Shown here: piece by piece, positions 1-47,487 of the stretch
Position numbering within the stretch: position 1 is the first letter of the stretch
Layout: each line of letters opens with the position of its first letter
Assembly: GCA_007922225.1 (NCBI GenBank)
Contig: ML679961.1
Span: forward strand, 6,679,702 to 6,743,701
DNA length: 64,000 bases
Direction of reading: 5' to 3'
Source: Emydura subglobosa
Taxonomy: Eukaryota > Chordata > Testudines > Chelidae
Translations under genes and position numbers: made by a program
The notes under the pieces: model-generated
What the model was told of the DNA's origin: nothing
The model's input: the letters and a program-made list of their open reading frames with translations, nothing else
Database searches by the model: none

Positions 1-220
1 GGCCGGGCGCTGCTGCCGCCGCCGCCGCTTCCGGGGTGCTCAGGGCCCGCCCCCGCCGCAGGCCGCCCGTGGGCCCGGGTCTGGCCTGCGCCGCCTCAGG
101 GGGCTCGGCCTACCGGGCCTCTGAGCGCGGTCTTTACAGCGAGGGTTGAGGCCTGCCCTGCCCTGCCGTGCCCGGCTCAACCACAGGCTGTGGTCTGAGG
201 CGGGCGGGCGGGCGAGGTAG
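1..220. promoter_or_regulatory. CpG-rich promoter region, probably shared by DMAC2L and a leftward gene
   Basis: The first 220 bases are very GC- and CpG-rich, unlike the AT-rich sequence that follows. An ETS/GABP-type site reads CCGGAAGC on the - strand at 27-34. Such islands with ETS sites are typical of housekeeping and bidirectional promoters. The first coding exon of DMAC2L has a 3' splice acceptor directly before it (AG at 1791-1792), so a non-coding first exon must lie upstream, most plausibly here. Several donor-like GT sites exist (for example GAG|GTAGGA near 213) and I cannot choose among them. In mammals L2HGDH lies head-to-head with DMAC2L; its presence to the left is inferred, not seen. 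Confidence 0.6.
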
Positions 221-579
221 GAGTTGGACCAGAGCCGTGCTCCCCAGGCCCATTTTACATCTTCCCGCCCCCTCTTGCAGAGACCATGGCCCAGCCCAGG
301 GGCCTTGGGTAGGGGGCTGGGAGCTGAGGTGCGGCTGAGAGCCGAGGCTGGGCTGGGTGCTGGAGCCATGACCCCAAACGTTCATCCGCACCTTGGGTGA
401 CCCGCCGTCCTGATTTGATAGGGACAGTCCCGACATTTAGGGCTTTGTCTTATATAGGCTCATATGCTGGCATATATGGTCATCTATTATCCCCCACTCC
501 TGTCCTGGTTTTTCACACATGCTATCTGGTCACCCTAGGTGTGCTGCACAGTTTGGGCATCTCTGGACTAAATTATCCT

Positions 580-1038
580 GATTAGGGCCCTCCCAAATTC
601 ATGGTCCATTTTGGTCAATTTCATGGTCATAAGATTTTTTTAAACAGTCAATTTCAAATAACAACTGAAATTTCAGGTTGTTGTAACCATGGCGGTCCCA
701 ACCCATAATGCCCTAATGGAGGGGTCACACAGCGATTGTAGGGGGGTCAGGGGATTGCCATCCTCACGTCTTAGCTGCAGCATAGCTGGGGAGATACCAG
801 GGTGTCTATCTAATCTCCCCCCCACAAGAGTGGCCATGCAGGGGAAGAGGAAGTCCTTTCCCTCCCCAGCCCCACTGGGACTAGCAGCTGGAGCTTGGTG
901 CATGGTAGGAGCCCTCTGCTGGGACACGCCCAGCCCTGCCTCTCCCGCTCCTCTGCAATAGCTAGATTCATGGGGAAGGTCTGATTTCATGGTCTGTGAT
1001 GCGTTTTTCATGCTTGTGAATTTGTTAGGGCCCTAATC
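580..1038. mobile_element. Non-autonomous DNA transposon with GATTAGGGCCCT terminal inverted repeats
   Basis: The left end reads GATTAGGGCCCTCCCAAATTC from 580. The right end, reverse-complemented from 1038, reads GATTAGGGCCCTAACAAATTC, so the two termini form an inverted repeat of about 20 bp with two mismatches. The 459-bp interior has no credible coding frame and repeats the phrase 'ttcatggt' several times near both ends. I do not recognise the superfamily with certainty. It lies between the promoter region and the first coding exon of DMAC2L. Confidence 0.7.
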
Positions 1039-1068
1039 ATGATCCTTGTTTCTGGCCTTAGAGTCTAT

Positions 1069-1303
1069 GGCTTAGTCTTACTGGGAAATTCAGTGGCAGT
1101 GGACAGGAGTTACGCAAGCTATGCAGAGTAGCTTGCGTAACTCCTGTCGACTTCCTAACTTCCCTTTACTGCGCCGTCTCCGCTGCGCTGCGCCTTTTGA
1201 GGAGGTGGTTTAATTGACTCGACTTCTGGATCGATTGAGTGAGTCTTCACTGCTGCTTATTTGATTCGGATAGATCGATCCCACTGGCAGTGTGTACATA
1301 TCC
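1069..1303 (-). mobile_element. MITE family A, copy 1 (palindrome-bearing, hAT-like)
   Basis: This copy aligns by eye with the elements at 2423, 28570 and 47783. Shared landmarks, in order, are a TIR-like end, an internal palindrome around 1102-1148, GAGGAGGTGGTTTAATT, a TCGACTTCTGGATCGA block, a block resembling GTCGATC, and a TIR-like right end. The palindrome here has perfect 20-bp arms (1102-1121 and 1129-1148) around a 7-base loop. Orientation is given relative to the copies at 28570 and 47783, which run the other way. There is no coding capacity. It is in the first DMAC2L intron. Confidence 0.65.
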
Positions 1304-1796
1304 TATATCCCACTCTATGCCTGATCCCCACAGGATATGAATCTGCTAGAGCTCTCAGTTAGGAGACCTCTCCCACCCGTACTGACTCTGCCCTTCTTAG
1401 TAGTAGGGCCTGACTAAATCACAACAGCTGGTCGTGTGGCTGTGACCAGAAACTATCCAGCATTTATTTACGTTTGTAAGCAGACACCCTCTGTTTTAAA
1501 TTTGAAACCAAAACTGGTCTTTGATTTCAACCTGCAGGTTTAACTTTGCTATTTCATTCTTAGCAATTCAGCATTTTCCAGGCGGCCAGTCAGTTGGATG
1601 CTTCTGATGACATACTCATACGTTCATATCTGTAGCCTCCAAAAAGTAAAATATGTCCTCCAATTAAGTGACATATAGTTTGTTTGTTTTTAAACCAAAA
1701 CAAAATACATGTAATATATGTTTTCTTTGTACATGACTAGTAGCAAGAGGACAGATGCACCAAACTGACATTTCAGTAAACCTCTTTTTCAGTTCT

Positions 1797-1903
1797 ATGA
1801 TGCTGTTGGGAAAGTTCATACAGCCAGTGCACAGCTTAAAGAAAGTATCAACCCCAGGAGCATGCAGGCACTTCTGGGGATGGCTGAATGCAGTTTTTAA
1901 CAA
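1797..1903 (+). CDS. DMAC2L: DMAC2L coding exon 1
   Basis: The exon follows a good acceptor (CTCTTTTTCAG, AG at 1791-1792), leaving only four bases (TTCT) of 5' UTR before the first ATG at 1797. A second ATG follows directly (MM). It encodes the mitochondrial presequence and ends FWGWLNAVFN plus two bases of a lysine codon. The donor is GTAAGA at 1904. Confidence 0.93.
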
Positions 1904-4900
1904 GTAAGAAAACCCGCTGTATTTAATAGTTCACGTGCTAGTTTAAAGCTCTGAAGCATATCTCTGTGTAGCATGTGGAAGCACGGTAGCCAGTTACAAG
2001 TCACAGAAGGACAGGAGAGAGCTTTTTCTATTAAGAGCATTTTTCTTTTCAAATAGTATGCTGTTGTCAGATGGGGTTGTTTCTTACATTTTCTGGTAAC
2101 AAAATCACTGATTTACACAGGAAAGCGTGTGCTTTAATCAGTACGTTGTAAGGTAATTTTATTGGTTGAGACAAGTTAGAATTTTAATTGTCTTCCTAAA
2201 CCCCCATCTTCCTTTGGCCTTGATTTCATTAGCATTTAAAATCCTGGCTGTAGCATTCTAAAATTCCTTTATGGATTCAGAAGCGCTCTAAAGGATTGTC
2301 TTTTCTAATGTAATTTAGTTGTACTAATGAGATTCTTATTTTTAAAAAAGGTTTAAAATGTATTTAATATATTTCTCTACCCCTAAAAAATGTCAGCCAT
2401 TCATAGTCTGCATTTAGTCTTCGGCTTGGTCTACACTTACCTTGGCGATTCGGCGGCTGTCAACGGGAGTGACGCAAAGTACGCAAAGAACTTGCATGAC
2501 TCCCGTCGACTGCTGTGCTTCTCTTCTGCGCCCCGTCTTCACTGCACTGCGCTGACGGGAACCGCATTCCTGTCGACGCAGCGCTGCGCCGCTTGAGGAG
2601 GTGGTTTTAGTACATCGACTTCTGGATCGACTGAGCGGGTCTTCCCTGACCACTCAGTCAATCCAGATAAGTCGATCTGACAGCGGTGACTTTGCTGCTG
2701 TCAGTGTAGACATAGCCTTCTTCCACTTCTTCAGCATTCTCCACCAAGTCCTAAGAAGCATCCTTACAGTGTAGATCTAAGGATTTTAACTACTTCCTCA
2801 GGGGCGTCCCTTTGCAGTATTGTTAAACCTTGAGGAAAGAGAAGTCAGGAATGACATACGTGTAGCAACCTATGATGGAGTCAAAACTGGCTCAGGAGAC
2901 AAAATCCCTTCCCAAACATTGTTGTAAAGCCCTATTCTGGGCAAATGCTGGACATATCTTGTACCCTGCGTACAGACTTCTCTGCCTTTTTCATGCTTTG
3001 CAATACTTGTGTGTCATTTTCATGCCAGCCAAGTAGTTTTGAATTAATAAGGTGAGCTTAATGAGTGCCTGAGGTTGGCACAGGTAGAATGCTGAGCACA
3101 AAGAGAAGGAGAGAATTAGTTAGGCTATGTCTACTCTAGAGATCTCACAGCGGCACTACTGTAAGGTCACCCATGTAGCTTCTGTATGCCGACGGGAGAG
3201 AGCTCTCCTGTCGACATAATTAAACCACCTCCACAAGCGGCCATCACTGGCGGCGGGACAACGCTTCTGTTGGTAAAACTTATGTTGGTCGGGTGTATTT
3301 TTTCACACCCCTGACCAACAAAAGTTTTAACCACAAAAGTGCTAGTGCAGACAAAAGCCTTATAGGGAAATACAAGTGTCAGATCAGCTAGCAATATTTT
3401 TCTTCATTATATTACCAACATTGAATTTTCATTTAAAATAAAAATAAATGTATAAATATAAATGAACACAAGTTACCAGATTAAAAAAAAAAAATAGTGC
3501 AGACTTAATAAGTATGTGTAAACCACTTCCGTGGGACTCATTCCTATCTTTCTCTTTCTGACATCCTACACTTAAAAATATTTATTGTGCAGTAATAAGG
3601 CTGCAAATGTGATAAAGCTGTACGTTGGTCTAGGAAGATCTAACTCTTTCTTCTATGTTGACAGGGTAGACTATGAACGTATAAAGACTGTGGGCCCTGA
3701 TAGAGCAGCTTCTGAATGGCTTCTGCGGTGTGGAGCGCTGGTGCGTTTCCAAGGCTATGATAAATGGCAACATGACTACAATGGTCTCCCAACAGGGCCT
3801 TTAGGAAAATACAAGATACAAGCAATCGATGCCACAGAGTCCTGCATCATGCACAGAGGATTTGATTATTTGGGTAACCAAGAGACAGCTTTGCAAATGA
3901 TATATTGAATTCTCCTTAAAATTCATCCATTTGCATCAAAGACTAAGCAGTTGTGTTCTTCTTTTTTTGACTCAGAGAAGACTTGATTTAAAAAAAAAAA
4001 AATTCTGTTTTACTTGAGAAATATCAGATTGTGCCTGTTTTTGCTGGAGGTCTTTTTTTAGGACACAAGTGGATTGGAAGCTTTCTCAGCCATTATTTGA
4101 AGAGGGAAGAGCATTAAGCAGTTGGAACAAAGATTTATTAGTTAAATGAGTTCATTAGTTCAGTATGCATTAATGCAAACCAAGGTTTTCAATGTTCTGA
4201 ATAAAAATACTTCCTGTAAATCCAGTTTCAATTTTTGGTCTTTGTGAAGTCGTAGTACTGCTAGTTCTCCAGTCATCCATAGTCTCTTCCAGGAAAAGCT
4301 AGATAAGCAAGCCCTGAATTTCTAATTTAAAATAAGCAGAATTTTTAAAAAGTTGTTGCATTTCAGTCCTTCTTTATACAGCAAAGAACAAACATGGTTC
4401 ATACACTTTTTTCTTTGCAAGTTACCTTACATTTCTTGCATAATATCATTGTTAATTCAGCACTTATTAGTCATGATGTGCGTGCTGATTTTCTGTCATT
4501 TGTCTACTTCCATATAAACCCCTTAGTCATGAAGCCAGCAATGGGACTGCTGCAGAGTACAGTACCATAACCTAATTTATGATGCATTATGGCCCTTCCA
4601 TATGCAGGTATCTGTTGCCACCAGTTTATGGAAGCATGAAAATAAGAACTGGAAGCCCGTTGGTGGCACCTTGGAAAGTTTGCTCCTTGTATAATGATTT
4701 TTCTCTTTTTCAGATGGTCTCAAACACATTGAGGAAATTAAGCTGAGCAAGTGTATTTATATCCACGATGAGTGTCTGCAGAGGATCAGTGAAACTGAGA
4801 GTTTACAGAAAAGTCTGCTGCGGCTGATGATAATTTCCTGTGGGAATGTCACAGATAAAGGCATCATAGCACTCCACAAACTAACGTGAGCCATTGAGGG

Positions 4901-6353
4901 AATGTCTTGTAGAACATGATTTTTCTAGCTGTGGCCATATTTGTATGTTTAGAATTGTTTTAGATCACTGAAATTCATTCCTTTTGTTTACATTAGCTTT
5001 CAGTAGTCTGTGATGTACAGCAAAACGATGAGGGCCGTCCTGAGCAATGAGTTTGAATAGTTTGAATTAACACAAAAAATTCTAACAAATCCATTAACTC
5101 TAACAATAATTCACTAAGTAGAACTATAGGCTAGGGAGCTAAAAGTAGGAAGCCTAACTAAAAGTACATGAATCCACAGCTGGGTCACGTCCTCATAGTT
5201 ATCTTTTTCATGTCCCCATTTGTAGGTAAGATTCAGAAATGTTGGCTGTTCAACAGAATATAGCAGATGGTGCTGTCCCTGTGCTGAGGCATTGTCTCTG
5301 CAAATGCAGTGGATTAGTACATTTGCCTGTTACCTGTTGAGTACGAGGTCAGGATATGTCTACCCTACACTGCACTGTAAAACTGCAAAGTAGACACTCG
5401 CATTGGAGCCTGGGGTTTGACATCCCATGAGTGGGGAGGGTCCCAGAGCCAGGGCTCCAATGTGATTGTCTACACCGCAGCCTGAGCTCCTTAAACCTGA
5501 GCCAGTCATGAGTCTTTTATTGCAGTGTAGACATACCCTTGGGGTCTTAGGAAACGACAACCCCTTTCAGCTTGCTTTCTGCCATAGACTACCCCAGCCT
5601 TCCTCCTCAGTGTAAAACAAAAAAACCCAGCCCTGGCATTTACAATACACTGCAACTCCTATTAGCTCCGTTATTTTAACCACTTTCCTACCCTTTCCTT
5701 TATCTATGTCTGATATAGTGCGTAAGGCCTTTGGGAGAGAGGCCATGTTTGTTTTTTAATCTCTGCCTGGGAGCAGTGTGAGTAAAGCCCCTATTCAGCA
5801 AAGCACCTCAAGCAGCATTATATACGCTGTTTATTACACAGGAGTATAAACATTGACAAACTCCTTGCTAATGAAGAAGAACCAGTTTGACTTTCATGGC
5901 CTTAGTAATTTAATAGGAGGACTTCTTGTAGTACTAAAAAGTAACGTAAAGAGAGCAGGATGGAATGTGTGGCAGGTATCTTGTCTTCATTTTTGTCAGT
6001 AAAGCATTGCACACAGTTTAAGAAATTAATCAGTGGAAGCTTGTAGCTAAGCACATCTGAAAACTTTAGGCAACCAATTTTGAAAATATTGGTTCCCTAT
6101 CAAAAATTCTCTGAAACAGCTACAGCCAACAGAATCTCATCAGATGTATAATTTGAGTGAGAAAGTATCTATGCTTTTTAAATTAATCACACCTCATCTT
6201 GTATAGTAGTCACTGACTGACTTTTTATGTATTTATAGGAACCTTGAATATTTATTTCTGAGTGACCTTCCTGGGATAAGAGAGAGAGAAACCACAGTTC
6301 AGATCCTTAAGAAATCAATGCCATCGCTGGAGCTGGAATTAGATTTAGAATAA
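1797..6353 (+). CDS. DMAC2L: DMAC2L / ATP synthase subunit s (coupling factor B), complete four-exon CDS
   Basis: Joining 1797-1903, 3665-3873, 4714-4885 and 6239-6353 gives 603 nt, a 200-residue protein and a TAA stop. All junctions are GT-AG and keep frame. The product has the family landmarks FWGWLNAVFNKVDY, VGPDRAASEWLLRCGA, LPTGPLGKYKIQAIDATES and ISCGNVTDKGIIAL, and ends in MPSLELELDLE. Residues 1-36 form a basic, hydroxyl-rich presequence suited to mitochondrial import. The remainder is a short leucine-rich-repeat-like fold. The family associates with the mitochondrial inner membrane and is described as coupling factor B of ATP synthase and as related to the complex I assembly factor DMAC2; its exact role is debated. 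I chose the start because tandem ATGs follow the acceptor at once and match the human 200-residue form as I recall it. CDKL1 converges on it from the right. Confidence 0.95.
2423..2717 (-). mobile_element. MITE family A, copy 2
   Basis: The left end GGCTTGGTCTACACTTA and the reverse-complemented right end GGCTATGTCTACACTGA form a terminal inverted repeat. The interior repeats the landmarks of copy 1: a decayed palindrome at about 2459-2510 (GGGAGTGACGCAAAG pairing with ACTTGCATGACTCCC), GAGGAGGTGGTTTTAGT, and TCGACTTCTGGATCGACTGAG. It is about 295 bp long and non-coding. I could not find a clean target-site duplication. It lies in DMAC2L intron 1. Confidence 0.75.
3124..3362. mobile_element. 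MITE family B, copy 1
   Basis: The left end GGCTATGTCTACTCTAGAG and the reverse-complemented right end AAGGCTTTTGTCTGCACTAG resemble each other as a degraded inverted repeat of the same general type as family A. The interior differs. It has GCCGACGGGAGAGAGCTCTC, ATTAAACCACCTCCAC and a T-rich TTTTTTCACACCCCTGA block. The last two recur in order in the element at 38276, which defines the family. It lies in DMAC2L intron 1, about 300 bp before coding exon 2. Confidence 0.6.
3665..3873 (+). CDS. DMAC2L: DMAC2L coding exon 2
   Basis: The exon runs from the acceptor ...TGTTGACAG|GG to the donor G|GTAACC and is 209 nt. It completes the split lysine codon and continues VDYERIKTVGPDRAASEW, LLRCGALVRFQGYDKWQHDY and LPTGPLGKYKIQAIDATES, ending FDYL. 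An ATG upstream at 3585 is in frame but lies in intron sequence before the acceptor, so it is not the start. Confidence 0.95.
4714..4885 (+). CDS. DMAC2L: DMAC2L coding exon 3
   Basis: The acceptor is TTTCTCTTTTTCAG and the donor is AC|GTGAGC. The 172-nt exon reads DGLKHIEEIKLSKCIYIHDE, then CLQRISETESLQKSLLRL, then MIISCGNVTDKGIIALHKLT, with the last codon split. The repeated xxLxxLxL spacing corresponds to the leucine-rich-repeat-like part of the protein. Confidence 0.94.
5351..5539. mobile_element. MITE family C (GTCTACACTGCA ends)
   Basis: The left end ATATGTCTACCCTACACTGCA and the reverse-complemented right end AGGGTATGTCTACACTGCAA form an inverted repeat of about 20 bp. The interior of about 150 bp holds a CATTGGAGCC ... 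GGCTCCAATG pair that adds a second internal inverted repeat. There is no coding capacity. It is in DMAC2L intron 3. Confidence 0.65.
6239..6353 (+). CDS. DMAC2L: DMAC2L terminal coding exon 4
   Basis: The acceptor is TTTATAG at 6237-6238. The exon reads NLEYLFLSDLPGIRERETTV, QILKKSMPSLELELDLE, then TAA at 6351-6353. The stop codon sits inside the hexamer AATAAA (6349-6354). Confidence 0.94.
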
Positions 6354-8231
6354 AGACATCTTTACATAACTCTGAGATGTCTTATTTCATAATATTTATA
6401 ACTCTTAAACTATATGGGTGTTAGTGTAGTTGTCACTGTGCTTATATTTCCTCAGGGAAGAAGATCTTTCATCCATGGCTTTGAAGCGATTTAAAAAAAA
6501 TATATGCTTAATGAATTGTAGTTGAATTTAATTTGTGCTTTTACCTCACTACAGCAAAGGCAATTCTGTAAACACTTGTAAGTTGTGGATGGTTGTAAGA
6601 AGTTAACTAAAATAATTGTTTATTAGCAGGGGAAATAAGTAAAACCAAATACTTTTCCTTGCACAGATGTACAGAATTACAATTACTGTTTTTAATTGAT
6701 TTATGCCTAGCTCTGCATTAGAGGCAGGAATGCAACCTGGAGCCACACTGACCTGTGGGGAGCTCTCAAGGGGATTGTGGGACATGAATGTGGTGCATCT
6801 CCTGCTATACCTCTTTGCAAAGTACAACATATCCCTGGAGCACTGCCAGATGAGTATGGAAAAGAGATGATTGCTGAAGAACTAGACAGTTCTTTAAAAC
6901 CCATCTAAGTCAAGTCCAAATGTAAAGAAATGAGGGTAGCTTTTTTCAAAGACAGGCTGTATAACTTTTCCGAAGGGCTGCAGCTGGCATGCTAAACATT
7001 TTTTTCCCCTCCTGTAAAGCAGCAGATTTTCTGGTGTATATCCTTGCACAGACCATTGCTTTAAACCACAGTGGGCTGAATTAGACCTTGTACCTACCAC
7101 AGAACAGGTTCGGGTTCACTTCATGAAACGACTTAATTAGTAACCAATATTTTCTATTTCTGCCAAGGGGGACAGAGATGGTCTATCTTCAAAAGGGTTA
7201 TAGTGCTTCCAGGGTTCTGGGAGTAGGGCAGAGAATTGCCAGGAGAAGGAAGCAAGGTTCTTGTTAATGCCATAGTTGTGTGTTGAGAGTTCCCAGAGGG
7301 GGAGAGTGAAAACCTCTATTCAGTCTGCTTCCTGACAGCCCTAAACCTTTCCTCTTTTTGTCTCCTCCATTCTGGGAATCTTCACCAGGTTGCACCTTTT
7401 GCTCTTTTTTCCTTTCCTTTAAATCCTCTTTTCCCCCCAACTTTAATGCACAGCAGAATGGAGAACATCCCTTGTTTGTCCCATTTGAACAACCTGTCCA
7501 TGCTGCAAGACTCAATGGCCTGTATCTTGGAGGGTATGTGCGCAGCAATTTGGGGATAGTAAAGCTGCTCAGGTATTTAGGATAAATATGAAATTAAAGA
7601 ATTAGGTTTAGCTAAGTTTGAGGAAGAAAAAGTGTTGTAAAGGAAGGCCTTGAAAATGAGTGCTAAGACCAGAAGTAAGGAGAAATGTCTGGTAGTAATG
7701 AAGTAAGGAGGATGTCTGGTTCAAAGAATAACTAAACAAGGAAAAGCTTCTAAAAAGGGCTCTGACCAACAGGGCTGACTGCAGATGGTTTTAATAAGGT
7801 CTTAAAACGAGCCACCATGGCCCTTCCCACCCTACATCCCAGCATCCTCTAAAAGATTAGGGCCTACATGAACCCAGATGCAAAAGGAAAACAGTTGGTC
7901 AGCAAGGAGGAGAGGAAGGAAAGGGCTTGGGGAGAATGGAAAGAAGGGTGAATGGTCTCAAATTGGTTTTTAGCTGGAATCAGTAATTGGTAAGGGCATC
8001 ACTTGTTTGTTAAAGGGCATAAAAAGTAAACTCTTAAAGGTTCATTACCTCACCTGTCCAACCACATTAGAGCCGACCAAGATGGGCCTAAGCATCCCTG
8101 GCTTTAGCCCATTTGTAAGTATCCTGATCAAATTAGTGTTTTGTTACTGTTTGGATGCAGGAAATTGCTTATTTAGCGTTCTTGTGGCATGTTTAGAGCA
8201 ATTGTATAAATACCCATTTGGATTTAATAAA
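6354..8231 (+). other. Probable DMAC2L 3' UTR and downstream sequence
   Basis: There is no gene or recognisable repeat in this stretch. The next AATAAA after the stop-overlapping one is at 8226-8231 (TTTAATAAAGG), so the 3' UTR could extend that far. The alternative ATTAAA near 7594 or the hexamer at the stop itself would give a much shorter UTR. No transcript evidence is available. Confidence 0.3.
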
Positions 8232-9480
8232 GGAATTCATGGTTAAATTAGTATTGTGGTAATACCCTGCATAAATAATAATCATTCCAACACAGGTGGT
8301 GTCTGCTAGTGAACTCTGCCGCTCATCTAGAAGGACGAGGGTTGACAGGCTCTTAAGGAAGAAATATGGCCACCCCAGACGGCAGAGTGGGAAGAGGGAA
8401 TCTTTGAGGAAAAATATAACCAGTGTAACTTTTTAATGAGCTTGTCATGTAGCTCCCGACAGCTGCTGCTCCCACAGAATCCACCGTTGGCAGGAGAGCG
8501 TTAGTCTCTGCTCTATAGCTTTTTCCTTACCAGTGAGTGGGCTTTTCTACTGGAACTGGCTTTGGAATTTAATTGAGTGATTAAAGGGACTGTGTTATGG
8601 AGAACCACCACCTAAAACGCTTACAAGAAGATGCAAGTTGAAATGTCCCACTAATCTACTGGGAAGTGACGTGTACCAGCCGCTCCACCTACTTACCACA
8701 AGGTTGGTGAGGAAACTTCAGGCCCTATCTAGCATCAAGTAGTTGGTTTCAGCAGCGGTCCGGGTTTCTGATCTCACGCACTTTGAAGTAACTTGACTTT
8801 CAGAGAATTACTCACACTTCATCAGTACAAATGAGAGCAGAATCAGACCCTCTGAGTTCAAGTGGGGTCCAGATACCACAAACAGGCAAAATTGTGCTTA
8901 GGCCAATCTTTGACTATCAGAGACCAGGAGGAGGTGGGGAGACAGATTATCTCACATCTCTCTACCATGGCGTTCTCTCACCCCTTCCTCAAGCATCTGA
9001 CAAGATTCTGGAGTAGACTGACCCCGGGGCTAATCCTGTCTGGCAATACAATACCTATATTCCGACTGTTCAGAGGGTGGGCCTGGCAGGAATTGGGCTT
9101 GAGATATTGAACTCCAGACCACTCCACAGCACAGGATCCAGGATCTGAGACTCAGCCTACGTGCTACTTAACTATACAGCCAAATTGCTCTGTTCTATCA
9201 CAAAGATGCGAGGCTGGATGACTTCTTCCTACAGAAAATGTTTTAGTCCACTTATATGAACATTAAAGTACAAAACAAATAAGTTAATCTCCCAACACCG
9301 TGTCTGGCTACCTGTCCCACTAAAACAATGTCAAGCTTTTGAACTGTTTTATTCAAAAGAGTAACATTTTCTCCGGATTTCACATAGCTATTAAATACTT
9401 CAGAGGTTATACCACCCACCCACACCCACCACTGACACGCTTATCAACCATTGACACACAACTAGAAATCTGAGCTACGT
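8232..9480. other. Short intergenic stretch between convergent DMAC2L and CDKL1
   Basis: I see no coding exon, no RNA gene and no repeat I can name in this interval. It separates the probable ends of two genes that point towards each other. Confidence 0.4.
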
Positions 9481-9485
9481 TAATT

Positions 9486-10453
9486 TTATTCAAAACCAAT
9501 ATAGTATTACATCCTGAGATTACACAAAAGCAATGAGATTTATCCTACTGTAGATATTTAGAAGACCTTCCTGCCTGTTCGTTTCTAGTATTATAAACCA
9601 CAGGTGAACGGTTTCTGGATTGACCAAATAAGTGAAATCTCTTGGTAATGCCAGAAAGAGAAAGGCAGGGGGAAACCTAAAAAACATATTTTAAAGCAAC
9701 AGCAAGATTTTACTAAAAGAGTGTGTGTGTGTCATTGATGGGGGGCACAATAAAATACACAATGCTGTAGTCCGTTGGCTATTCCATTCCATCTACCATA
9801 GGCTTTTCCACCGCTCCTAACACCTTACTTGCCCTTTTTAAATATTTATATTTCACCTTGTTCGGCCAACTGAGCAATTGCTCCAATTTGCTGAACAGGC
9901 TCCAGCCCTATTCTTACACACTCACACAAGTAACTTTACTCACATAGGAAATCCCACTGTTGGGCCTGCTCATATGAATAAAATTACGCAGTGTTTGCAC
10001 GATCAACTATTGAGTGCTGTGTAATATACAGTCTAATTTTTTTTAAATTATTTTTAAATGCTTTGACACAATGGGACTTCCTGAAACAAACATATTTGGC
10101 ATGCTTTTGACTTTACTGCAAAGTCTTAGGTACAGGCAGTCGATGTGGTTTGTTAAAAGTCACACACTGTAAGCAGTGGTTCTTAGTAACCCTGAACCGC
10201 AATATAATCACAACACAAAACACTTGTGTTCTCCTTTGTACATAGAATACTGATTAGCATTCTGCTCTGAGCTTTCTATGCAGGGGTTTCCTTCCATTGG
10301 CGACCTACCAAAAACTAACTTCAGAGATCACTTATGTGTCTATTTGTAAAATTTACATTTAGTTTTTCACCTGAAGTCTCCCTTTTAGAAATTGTTGAAG
10401 GCTTGCGCGCTGACCAATAAATAGCTCTCTCGTAGCAGTGACGTGCTACCTTG
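9486..10453 (-). other. CDKL1: Probable CDKL1 3' UTR
   Basis: The interval follows the CDKL1 stop codon on the - strand, is AT-rich and contains no recognised repeat apart from a short (GT)n tract near 9720. AATAAA on the - strand occurs at 9486-9491 (inside TTGAATAAAATTA) and at 9348-9353. Either could be the cleavage signal. The extent is inferred. Confidence 0.4.
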
Positions 10454-46235
<35,782 letters not shown>

Positions 46236-47399
46236 TTTATTATACAATACTGCTTCTTCGAAGATATATTTATACTATGCAGCTAGGAAACGACAGTTTG
46301 ACAAGTCACGTGAGCAACTATACGTACAAAAAATCTTATAAGCATAGTTGCCCTACAGGCTCTCCGCTGGAATAGTATAAATAAAATGCATGTTGTGTGC
46401 AGTTTGATACGTTATTTTCATGCATTAAGGATGATCAGGCACAATCCACTTATGCTTCCATTGAACGTCACTCGGGTTATCCCTAATTTATGAAAATAAA
46501 GCATGTATATATTACATATACACTGCCTGTCAATCTCTCTCTCTCATCCACTCTCACACATATGCTGTACACACCTACCCACTAACAACTTTTCAGGTAT
46601 CAATATTACGTTTTGTATACACGCTACATCTATTATTTCAGTAAATAAGAAACTCCCCTTTACAGTAATTCTGCAGGCAAAATGAATACAAAATACTTTG
46701 CTGTACAAAACTGCATTTATACAGGAACAACGAACATGGTAATCTAAGCCCCTTCAACAATGCACTACATCTCTACAAGGACAAAGGATAATCAAACCTT
46801 TATACAATTGTAAAAAATTGTACGCTGCTCTGCAACCTTCCTTTGCTAAAAGTTAGAAACATTACACCACTCTAGCAGCAGATTAATAAATAAAGATTAA
46901 ATAGTCTATTTTACAAAGCCATCCAGAATGGCAGATTTAAAAATGAAAAGCATTGCTGATCCTTTCACTTCCTACACAAATCATCTTTATTAAGAATAAG
47001 ACTCAGTATATAAAGGGGGACCAGCCAGCACTATATTTATATCTACAGGATACAAGGACAACCCAGAGGAAGTAAATAGCTAATGTTTTATGGCACCTTT
47101 ATTGCATACATTTTTTAAAGGCTGTTTCTCCCTATGATTAACAAATAAAGGACTACTTCTCTCATAGCTTTTATTAAGCAAACTTGATATAACCAGCCAC
47201 ATAGTGGCAAGAGACAGAAATAGCTGTTTCCAGCTGCAAGTAGTACAGTATTGACGCCTACCCTACAGAGCAGGTAATTAAGCTACCAAGAGGAGAAAAA
47301 GCAAGTTACAGTCCAGCTTGTATTTGAATTTCCTTAATGCTTCTTTTTTCCTTATGTGATGTAGTCATTCTCTTGTTATTTGCGTTGGGTTACTGTTGC
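46236..47399 (-). other. MAP4K5: Probable MAP4K5 3' UTR
   Basis: This AT-rich sequence follows the MAP4K5 stop codon on the - strand. AATAAA on the - strand occurs at 46236-46241, 47098-47103 and near 47170, any of which could serve as a poly(A) signal. I take the farthest as the outer limit. The extent is inferred. Confidence 0.4.
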
Positions 47400-47487
47400 T
47401 TAGTAACTATTTTCATGTCCAGCCAAGATGTAGAGATTGCTGTGTGCAGTAGGGTTTTCTGTCGGCCGACTTTCTAGCACTACAACC
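47400..47487 (-). CDS. MAP4K5: MAP4K5 last coding exon
   Basis: The acceptor is TTTAATTGCAG. The exon completes a split arginine codon, then reads [28 protein letters not shown] and TAA. The C-terminal tail matches the human one as I recall it exactly. Confidence 0.95.

Noticed and set aside
3585..3664. Upstream in-frame ATG before DMAC2L exon 2
   Set aside because: It lies before a clear splice acceptor and the reading does not resemble the family; the true N-terminus is in the exon at 1797.
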